Assembly (NCBI GenBank): GCA_937888775.1
Contig: CALAQT010000123.1
Span: forward strand, 1 to 21,939
Direction: 5' to 3'
DNA from: an uncultured Actinomycetes bacterium
GTDB taxonomy: Bacteria; Actinomycetota; Thermoleophilia; Solirubrobacterales; Solirubrobacteraceae
Length of the DNA: 21,939 nt
Below the pieces are notes generated by a model. That model worked only from the letters and a program-made list of their open reading frames with translations, was not told where the DNA came from and made no database searches. This document shows positions 16,208 through 21,939 of this stretch, one piece after another; position 1 is the first letter of the stretch, and the number at the start of each line of letters is the position of its first letter. A program made the translations under genes and the position numbers.

Positions 16208-16364
16208 TTGCGGATCCTGGCCGTAAACGCCGGGTCAAGCAGCGTCAAGCTGAGCCTGCTCGGCGAGACGATCAGACGCTCGGTGAGCGTGAGCTGCAGG
16301 CCTCCGGGCCAGGGTCGACGAGCGCGAGCTGCGGACGGCGCTGCGCGACGGTCTCGACGGCGCG
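16208..16364 (+). pseudogene. ackA: acetate kinase remnant (N-terminal fragment with two frame changes)
   Basis: Acetate kinase turns acetyl phosphate and ADP into acetate and ATP and is often paired with phosphoketolase. Here a TTG at 16208 starts LRILAVNAGSSSVKLSLLGE, the conserved N-terminus with the N-x-G-S-S-S phosphate-binding loop. The similarity then passes to another frame (DDQTLGERELQASGPG, 16267-16314) and again to a third (VDERELRTALRDGLDGA, 16314-16364), as expected for the next segments of the family, and then disappears. The remaining roughly 340 residues, including the catalytic parts, are absent before the next gene at 16610. This is a truncated, frameshifted relic; the two frame changes could in part be sequencing errors, but the missing bulk cannot. 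Confidence 0.8.
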
Positions 16365-16609
16365 ATGACTGCGGAATGTGCGCCCAGGGAATGCCCGTGC
16401 GGCGCGATCGAGATGCAGCCCGACCAATTCTGAGTTGCCGGGGAGCACTTGCGGCCCGCGCACCGGCGAACGCCTGGAGGCGGCGCGGGGGTGCTCAGAA
16501 CTTCACCATTCAGCAACAAATCCGCTCTCGGTTACAGGATTGCACGGATGCCTGACCCGCTGGGGGGTGCGAGGCTCACGGTGATGAACGTCACACAAGG
16601 AGATGACCG
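16365..16609. other. non-coding gap after the ackA remnant
   Basis: I see no recognisable coding sequence in these 245 nt; short frames on both strands have no family resemblance and no ribosome sites. It is probably decayed former ackA DNA joined to the promoter region of the transporter operon. Near its right end are a CRP-like palindrome (16580-16595) and a Shine-Dalgarno (AAGGAG, 16597-16602). Confidence 0.5.
16580..16595. promoter_or_regulatory. CRP/FNR-like palindrome before the transporter operon
   Basis: GGTGA-N6-TCACA (16580-16595) matches the CRP-family consensus TGTGA-N6-TCACA at nine of ten half-site positions. It lies directly upstream of the AAGGAG ribosome site and 14 nt before the ATG of the MMPL gene. 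So close to the start, it would act as a repressor site or overlap the core promoter. A TetR-type regulator, common for MMPL transporters, is another possible ligand. It may also be a chance match. Confidence 0.45.
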
Positions 16610-19600
16610 ATGATCGGCCTCGCCAGGCTTTCAATTCGCCGGCCCCGTACGGCCCTCGCCGTCTGGTCGCTGGCCGCAATCGTTCTGACGCTGATCGGCT
16701 TTGGCGTCTCGAGCACGCTTTCGCCGTCGATCACCGTCGTGCCCGGCACGCAGTCATCGCGCGCCCAGCAGCTGGCCAACGCGCAGTTCGGCCCCAGCCA
16801 GCTGGTGCCGATTCTGCTCGAGGGCCCGCGGGCAGCGCTCAACCGTGAGGGTCCCAGCCTGGTGCGCGCGCTGGCGAAGCGACCCCATACGCGGGTGCTC
16901 TCGGCGTGGGACGCCGGCACCGCAAGTGCCGGGCTGCGCCCCAAGCCGACCGCGGCGATGATCGTCGTCTCCATCGACCGGTCCGAGAAGAACGCGGTCC
17001 AATACGACGAGCCGCAGATTGAGAGTCTCGTCTCGCGTCAGATCTCAGGTCCGGTCAGGGCGTTCATCACCGGCCAGCCGTCGATCGACCGTGCGCTCAA
17101 GAACGCGTCGATTTCAAACCTCCGCAAGACGGAGCTGATCGCGCTCGGGATCCTGTTCCTGCTGCTGCTGGTCGGCCTGCGCGCCCCGGTGGCGGCGGCG
17201 CTGGTCACCGCGGTCGGTGCGATCAGCATGCTGTCGGGCTTCGGCGAGGTCGCGCTCCTCGGACACCTGGTGTCCGTGGACCCAATTGGCGTCGCCCTGG
17301 GGACGATGACCGGACTCGCGCTCGGAGTCGGCTTTGCGCTGCTGATCCTCGACCGCTTCCACCGCGAGGAGCTTCCCGAAGGCAAGCACCCGCGGGACGC
17401 CGCGACGGCGGCGATCCTCGAGCTTCAGACCACCGGCAAGGCGGTCCTGATCGGCGGCAGCGCCCTGCTCGTGGCGCTGCTGGTCGTGGTGGCGATCGGC
17501 CCTACCCAGCTGATGTTCTCAATCGGATCCGGAGCGTTCACCTGCGCGATGTTCGCAACCGGGGGTGCGGTGGTCGTGATGCCCGCCGCGCTGGTCTTGC
17601 TGGGTCGCCGCATAGACGCTTTCAGCTTCCCGGCGCCACCGCCCCTGCAACGTGCGTGGTCGCGGCTTGTCGACGGCGGCAACTGGGTGACCCGGCAGGC
17701 GGTGTTCGCGGGCTTCCTCGCGACGTTGCTGCTGGCCGCGATCGCGGTTCCTGCGTTCGCATTTCACTCGGGACCGCCCACGGTGAGCCAGCTTCCCGCC
17801 AACTCAAAGGCGCGGATCGCCTTCCAGGAGGTTTCACGAGTGATGGGTCCCGGCTGGCCGACGCCCTACAACCTACTGATCGTCGCCAACGGCCGCCCGG
17901 TCACGACCCCGGCGCTGCTGGCGAGCATCTACCGGTTTGAGACGCAGATCGCCAAGGACAAGACGGTCGACTCCGTCGAAGGTCCGGGCGCGATCAACTC
18001 CACTTCAAACCAGCTGAAGGCGTTCGGCCCGGGTCTGAAGAAATCGGCCAAGATCTCTGACCAGAGCAAGACCCAACTGCTCCAGCTGATCAATGGGCTC
18101 GGTCAGGCCGGCAGCGGATCCGCGCAGCTGCAATCCGGCCTCGCGACGGCTTCCTCGGGAGCCGGTCAGCTCCACAACGGCTCCGGCCAGGCCCAGACGG
18201 GCGCGGCCCAGCTCCATAGTGGCCTAGCCCAGGCCAAAGCCGGCTCCGCGACGCTCGCCGCCGGACTGCAGAGCGCGCTGGCCGGCGCCCAGGCACTGAA
18301 GACCGGCGCGAGCCACGCACTGGTCGGGTCCAACCAGCTGCTGCAGGGAATCGGCCTGGCCCAAGGCCCCGCCAGCGCCAGCATGCCGGCGCTCAAGTCG
18401 CTCTCCTCGCTGACCGCGGGCACCAGCTCGGCACTATCGAGCGCCCCCGGCCAGGCGAATGCGGCCGCCGGCGAGCTCAAAGACGCGCTGGCCGCGCTCA
18501 GCTCCATGACCACCGGCAAGAACGACGCCCATTACAGTGCCGCCCTATCGGCGACCAACAGTGCCAGCAGCGCGCTCGCGGCCCTCACCGGCGAGGTCCA
18601 GACCGCTGCGACCAGCGCCGCCGGCGCCAAGGGACTCGCCGGCCAGATCGCCTACCAGGCGCCGGGACTGGTCGCTGCGCTCAACATGCTTCATGACGGA
18701 GCATCGCAACTGGCGACCGGCATCGGCCAGCTGCGCAACGGCAACAGCCAGCTCGCGAGCGGGATCGACCAGCTCGCCGGTGGCGGCGGCCAGCTCAACA
18801 GCGGCCTGGGCCAGCTGACCGCCGGGGCCGGGGCCCTGGAGATCGGGCTCGGCCAGATCACCAGCGGAACCGGCCAGCTCGCCACAGGACTGTCAAGCGG
18901 CGTCTCCCCGGCCGGACAGCTCACCACCGGCCTCGGAACGATGCAGGCCGCGGTGGTCAAGGCCCGCGGGCAGATCCCGTCAACGGCGTCCCTCAAGGCG
19001 CTGGAGCGCCAGTCGCCGGGGATCTTCAACTCGGGCTACTTCGTGCTCGCCGCCGTCGAGGGCGCCACGCCGTCGAATCGAAATGCCGCGACGTTCACGA
19101 TCAACCTGCTGCGCGGCGGCACCGCCGGCCAGATCGTGGTGGTGTCCAAGTATGCGTCAAACGACCCGCGCGCTGAGGCGCTCGGCACGCGCCTGGCCAG
19201 CCTGGGAGGCACATTCGCCAAGGCCAACAAGGTCCAGATCGCCGTCGGCGGGCCGGCGGGCAACCTTGGCGACCTGACCAGCGTGACCAGATCGCGCTTC
19301 TGGCTCGACGTTGTCGTGATCACGCTCGCGATCATGCTGGTGCTCGGTCTGGCGCTGCGAGCCGTGCTGCTGCCGGTTGTGGCGACGGTCTTCAGCTTGC
19401 TCGTGGTTGCGTCCACGTTCGGGATCCTGCAACTGCTGTTCGGCGGCTCGGACCCGCTGCTCGGCGGGCCCGGCTACATGGATCCGATAACGATCATCGG
19501 CATCTTCGCCGTCGCTTTCAGCGTCTCGATCATCAACTCGACGGTCCTCCTGACGCGGACCAGGGAAGCGTACGTAGCCGACGGCAGCCGCCGGGGCTCG

Positions 19601-19951
19601 GTCTCGACCGCCCTGGGCCAGACAGCCGCCGCCGCGACCGGCGCCGGACTCGTGTCGGCCGCGGCGCTGATCCCATTCGCCACGACCGACCTGATCAACG
19701 TGCGCCAGTACGGGGTCGGCGTCGCGATCGCAATCTTGCTGGACATCGTGATCCTGCGGCCCGTGCTGCTACCCGCGGCCGAGGCCGTGCTCGGCCGGCT
19801 GGGCTGGTGGCCGACGCGCGGCGCAAGACCACTGCCGCCAGCGCCACCCGCAGCCCCGGACCCGGAGTTCGTGGACCTGGGAGCACCCCGGCCACAGACC
19901 CAGTCCGCGCCGTCACTCACGCTGCGCGCATCGACAGGAACACAACAGTGA
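16610..19951 (+). CDS. MMPL/RND-family transporter with XXXLXXG heptad-repeat insert
   Basis: The 1113-residue protein has the MMPL layout: helix 1 (about 13-37), an external domain, a helix bundle (about 174-345, including GILFLLLLVGLRAPVAAALV), a further helix at about 368-387, a very large second external region (about 390-900), a C-terminal helix bundle (about 905-1060, with MDPITIIGIFAVAFSVSI), and a Pro-rich cytoplasmic tail. In actinobacteria this family exports lipids and glycolipids using the proton gradient. The second external region contains two blocks of Leu/Gly heptads (about 490-580 and 690-777), the type found in YhgE/Pip proteins, probably forming long helical hairpins. AAGGAG lies 7 nt before the ATG. 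The stop overlaps the acyl-CoA synthetase GTG (GTGA), which supports a role with fatty acids or lipids. Confidence 0.92.
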   Translation: MIGLARLSIRRPRTALAVWSLAAIVLTLIGFGVSSTLSPSITVVPGTQSSRAQQLANAQFGPSQLVPILLEGPRAALNREGPSLVRALAKRPHTRVLSAWDAGTASAGLRPKPTAAMIVVSIDRSEKNAVQYDEPQIESLVSRQISGPVRAFITGQPSIDRALKNASISNLRKTELIALGILFLLLLVGLRAPVAAALVTAVGAISMLSGFGEVALLGHLVSVDPIGVALGTMTGLALGVGFALLILDRFHREELPEGKHPRDAATAAILELQTTGKAVLIGGSALLVALLVVVAIGPTQLMFSIGSGAFTCAMFATGGAVVVMPAALVLLGRRIDAFSFPAPPPLQRAWSRLVDGGNWVTRQAVFAGFLATLLLAAIAVPAFAFHSGPPTVSQLPANSKARIAFQEVSRVMGPGWPTPYNLLIVANGRPVTTPALLASIYRFETQIAKDKTVDSVEGPGAINSTSNQLKAFGPGLKKSAKISDQSKTQLLQLINGLGQAGSGSAQLQSGLATASSGAGQLHNGSGQAQTGAAQLHSGLAQAKAGSATLAAGLQSALAGAQALKTGASHALVGSNQLLQGIGLAQGPASASMPALKSLSSLTAGTSSALSSAPGQANAAAGELKDALAALSSMTTGKNDAHYSAALSATNSASSALAALTGEVQTAATSAAGAKGLAGQIAYQAPGLVAALNMLHDGASQLATGIGQLRNGNSQLASGIDQLAGGGGQLNSGLGQLTAGAGALEIGLGQITSGTGQLATGLSSGVSPAGQLTTGLGTMQAAVVKARGQIPSTASLKALERQSPGIFNSGYFVLAAVEGATPSNRNAATFTINLLRGGTAGQIVVVSKYASNDPRAEALGTRLASLGGTFAKANKVQIAVGGPAGNLGDLTSVTRSRFWLDVVVITLAIMLVLGLALRAVLLPVVATVFSLLVVASTFGILQLLFGGSDPLLGGPGYMDPITIIGIFAVAFSVSIINSTVLLTRTREAYVADGSRRGSVSTALGQTAAAATGAGLVSAAALIPFATTDLINVRQYGVGVAIAILLDIVILRPVLLPAAEAVLGRLGWWPTRGARPLPPAPPAAPDPEFVDLGAPRPQTQSAPSLTLRASTGTQQ
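18080..18350 (+). repeat. first XXXLXXG heptad block in the MMPL gene
   Basis: The DNA encodes successive seven-residue units such as SAQLQSG, AGQLHNG, AAQLHSG and SATLAAG. It is a protein-level repeat; copies differ at DNA level, so this is not a CRISPR or recent tandem array. Confidence 0.8.
18679..18940 (+). repeat. second XXXLXXG heptad block in the MMPL gene
   Basis: Here the heptads are more regular: ASQLATG, IGQLRNG, NSQLASG, IDQLAGG, GGQLNSG, LGQLTAG and so on to GTGQLATG. About ten units occur in register, separated from the first block by roughly 110 residues of Ala/Ser-rich helix. Confidence 0.85.
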
Positions 19952-21831
19952 AGACCGTCGCCCCACGGGCGGCGCAGACCGTGACCGGACGCGAGCCTGA
20001 GCGCGAGCGCGAGCGCGAGCTCCGAGAGTCTGACGCCGCCCGGCGCGCGCAGCCGCGCACGATGGGCGAGCTGGTGCTCGATTCCGCATCCAGGCACACC
20101 GGCATCGCCCTGCAGTTCCAGCGCGACGGGCGCCCGGCCTACGTCTCCTATGGTGAGTTCGGCACGATCAGCACCGAGATCGCGCGCGGCCTGATGGCCA
20201 CCGGGATCGAGCTGGGTGACCGCGTGGCGATTCTTGGCCTGACCTCGGCCGACTGGACGCTGGCCGATTGCGGTGCCCAATGTGCCGGCGCGGTGGTGAC
20301 GCCGATCTATCACACCAATTCCCCTGAAGAGTGCGCCTACGTGCTCGCCGACTCGGGGGCCAAGCTGATCTTCTGCGAGGACGCCACCCAGGCCGCCAAG
20401 ATCGAGCAGATCCGAGATCGCTGCCCGGCGCTTGAGCACGTCGTGCTGTTCGAAGGGACCGACGGCGAGATCGAGACGCTCGAGGACTTGCGTCGCCGTG
20501 GCGCCGAGATCCGCCCCGAAGCGGTCGGGGAGCGGCTGGCCGAGGTCGGTGAGCAGGATCTGGCCACGCTCGTCTACACGTCGGGCACCACCGGTCCTCC
20601 CAAGGGCTGCATGCTCAGCCATGAGAATCTGCTGGCCACAGCGCGGATGTACGGACAGCAGCTTCGGCTCGACGACTCCCATTCGCTGTATCAGTTTCTG
20701 CCCCTCGCGCACGTGCTGGCGCGCGTGGCGCAGACGGTCGCGCTCGGCGTGGGCGCTCGGCTGATCTACTGGAGCGGCGACCCGGCCAAGATCATCGACG
20801 AGGTCGGCGCCACGGGCCCCACCCATTTCCCGGCCGTGCCGCGCATCTACGAGAAGATCCACGGCGCGCTGATCGGGCGGATCGCCGACGGTCCGCGCGC
20901 GCAGCGGCAGCTGTTCGAATGGGCGCTGCGCGCGGGCGCCAAGGCACGTCCGGCGTTGCGCGCGGGCCAGCTTCCCGACGCCCTGTCAGACCTTCAGTAC
21001 CGGATCGCCGACCGGCTCGTGTTGGCCAAGGTGCGTGCCCTGTTCGGAGCCCAGTTGCAGATCGCGCTGGTCGGAGCCGCCCCGATCGGGCACGAGCTGT
21101 TGGAGTTCTTCGATGCCTGCGGCGTGCTCGTGTTGGAGGGCTACGGGCTGACCGAGACCTGCGCCGCGGCGACGCTCAACACGTCTGACGCGGTCCGCTT
21201 CGGAACCATCGGCAAGCCACTGCCGGGCACCGAGGTCTCGATCGCCTCCGACGGCGAGATCCTGCTCAGGGGACCGAACGTGTTCAGGGGCTACTACGGC
21301 AACCAGGCCGCGACGGATGAGATGCTCACCATCGACGGCTGGCTGCGCTCAGGCGACCTGGGCACGATCAGCGACGACGGGTTCGTGTCGATCACCGGCC
21401 GCAAGAAGGACCTGATCATCACTTCCAGTGGCAAGAACATCACTCCGTCGAACATCGAGAACGAGCTACGGCAGAGCCGCTACATATCCGAGGCGGTGGT
21501 GTTCGGGGACCGGCGGCCATATCTGGTTGCGATCGTCACCCTGGACCACGATGAGGCGGGCAAGCTGGCGACGCGACTGGGCATCGCCACGGACACCAGG
21601 ACGATCGCCCAGGATCCGCGGGTTCTCGCCGAGCTGGCCACCGAGGTCGACGCGGTCAACCAGAAGCTGGCGCGGATCGAGCAGGTCAAGCGCTTTGCGA
21701 TCCTCGACCACGACCTGAGTCAGGCCGAGGGAGAGCTCACCCCCACGCTGAAGGTCAAGCGAAACGCGGTCTATGAGAAGTACGCCGAAGTGTTCGCCGC
21801 GCTCTATGACCAGTCAGGCGATCGGCGATGA
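19948..21831 (+). CDS. fadD: long-chain fatty-acyl-CoA synthetase (AMP-forming, FadD15-like)
   Basis: The 627-residue enzyme activates fatty acids to acyl-CoA through an acyl-AMP intermediate. It shows the AMP-binding P-loop YTSGTTGPPKGCMLSHENLL, the GYGLTETCAA motif (A5), GWLRSGDLG (A7/A8 Asp), and GRKKDLIITSSGKNITPSNI with the hinge and fatty-acyl signature, followed by IENEL and a conserved C-terminal domain. The TPSNIENEL form is typical of the FadD15/long-chain group. The GTG at 19948 overlaps the MMPL stop (GTGA) and has AGGA about 8 nt upstream; the frame is open further up but inside the transporter gene. A short Arg/Glu repeat (REPERERERE) near the N-terminus is encoded by a GAGCGC run. 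The stop overlaps the next ATG (ATGA). Confidence 0.94.
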   Translation: MKTVAPRAAQTVTGREPERERERELRESDAARRAQPRTMGELVLDSASRHTGIALQFQRDGRPAYVSYGEFGTISTEIARGLMATGIELGDRVAILGLTSADWTLADCGAQCAGAVVTPIYHTNSPEECAYVLADSGAKLIFCEDATQAAKIEQIRDRCPALEHVVLFEGTDGEIETLEDLRRRGAEIRPEAVGERLAEVGEQDLATLVYTSGTTGPPKGCMLSHENLLATARMYGQQLRLDDSHSLYQFLPLAHVLARVAQTVALGVGARLIYWSGDPAKIIDEVGATGPTHFPAVPRIYEKIHGALIGRIADGPRAQRQLFEWALRAGAKARPALRAGQLPDALSDLQYRIADRLVLAKVRALFGAQLQIALVGAAPIGHELLEFFDACGVLVLEGYGLTETCAAATLNTSDAVRFGTIGKPLPGTEVSIASDGEILLRGPNVFRGYYGNQAATDEMLTIDGWLRSGDLGTISDDGFVSITGRKKDLIITSSGKNITPSNIENELRQSRYISEAVVFGDRRPYLVAIVTLDHDEAGKLATRLGIATDTRTIAQDPRVLAELATEVDAVNQKLARIEQVKRFAILDHDLSQAEGELTPTLKVKRNAVYEKYAEVFAALYDQSGDRR

Positions 21832-21939
21832 GCGCGCGGCTGTCAACCGCCGACGCAGCTTGGCTGCACATGGATCGGCCCACGAACCTGATGGTGATCA
21901 ACTCGGTGCTGCTGTTCGAGGCGCCGGTCGACTGGGAGC
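21828..21939 (+). CDS. wax ester synthase/diacylglycerol acyltransferase, N-terminal part (runs off the window)
   Basis: The ATG at 21828 overlaps the fadD stop (ATGA). The visible 37 residues contain LSTADAAWLHMDRPTN followed by LMVINSVLLFEAPVDWE, which matches the opening of WS/DGAT enzymes (pattern L-S-x-x-D-A-x-W/F-L...P-x-N-x-M-x-I). These enzymes use acyl-CoA to make triacylglycerol or wax esters for storage at the inner face of the membrane. Coupling to an acyl-CoA synthetase is consistent with that. The catalytic HHxxxDG motif lies outside the window, so the call rests on the N-terminus and context. Confidence 0.8.
   Translation, partial: MSARLSTADAAWLHMDRPTNLMVINSVLLFEAPVDWE

Noticed and set aside
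18080..18940. Possible CRISPR or satellite array
   Set aside because: Periodicity is 21 nt and in frame, copies vary at DNA level, and the units encode Leu/Gly heptads.
19988..20023. GAGCGC run at the start of fadD, considered as a regulatory repeat
   Set aside because: It is in frame and encodes an Arg/Glu run near the protein N-terminus; simple low-complexity coding is enough to explain it.
19474..20862. 462-codon open frame antisense across the MMPL and fadD genes
   Set aside because: Crosses the junction of two well-supported genes and has no domain or start signal.

Overview
The window is GC-rich, densely packed actinobacterial DNA. Gene content and protein style point towards Thermoleophilia (Solirubrobacterales/Gaiellales-like) rather than Streptomyces or Mycobacterium; this placement is an inference from the look of the proteins, not from a marker gene. 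I see no rRNA, tRNA, CRISPR array, insertion sequence or phage gene.

Layout. (1) 1-121: start of an acetaldehyde-type aldehyde dehydrogenase on the minus strand, divergent from a two-CBS-domain protein (292-750). (2) 860-2181: a membrane-anchored surface protein overlapping an ABC ATPase of the MacB/LolD type. The matching FtsX/MacB-type permease (2188-3291) faces it on the other strand and lies at the end of a minus-strand set with a 99-residue unknown protein and FtsH. (3) 5857-6318: a small basic protein and a small CxxC protein, facing each other. (4) 6488-13567, minus strand: a complete group 3b [NiFe]-hydrogenase operon in the order beta (hydB), cyclic-nucleotide-binding protein, gamma (hydG), delta (hydD), alpha (hydA), maturation protease. 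It runs on with gaps of at most 39 nt into a NarL/LuxR response regulator, a DUF2188-like protein and a universal stress protein; a second universal stress protein follows after 125 nt. (5) 13820-16198, plus strand and divergent from hydB: xylulose-5-P/fructose-6-P phosphoketolase, followed by a wrecked remnant of acetate kinase. (6) 16610-21939, plus strand: an MMPL/RND transporter, a long-chain acyl-CoA synthetase and the start of a wax ester synthase/diacylglycerol acyltransferase, joined by GTGA and ATGA stop/start overlaps.

How it may fit together. CBS protein, universal stress proteins, NarL-type regulator, group 3b hydrogenase and a WS/DGAT enzyme are the classes of gene gathered in the mycobacterial DosR hypoxia/dormancy regulon. 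Here they lie within about 22 kb, and the regulator and a stress protein appear to be in the hydrogenase transcription unit itself. The hydrogenase would exchange electrons between NAD(P)H and H2, phosphoketolase would make acetyl phosphate, and the last operon would activate, move and store fatty acids. My reading is an energy-limitation or hypoxia persistence island; the individual families are well known, and the arrangement is the interesting part. The most unusual sequence-level points are a 10-codon upstream ORF with a perfect Shine-Dalgarno overlapping the hydB start, the decayed ackA behind an intact phosphoketolase, a CRP-like palindrome before the transporter operon, and the opposed ABC ATPase and permease.
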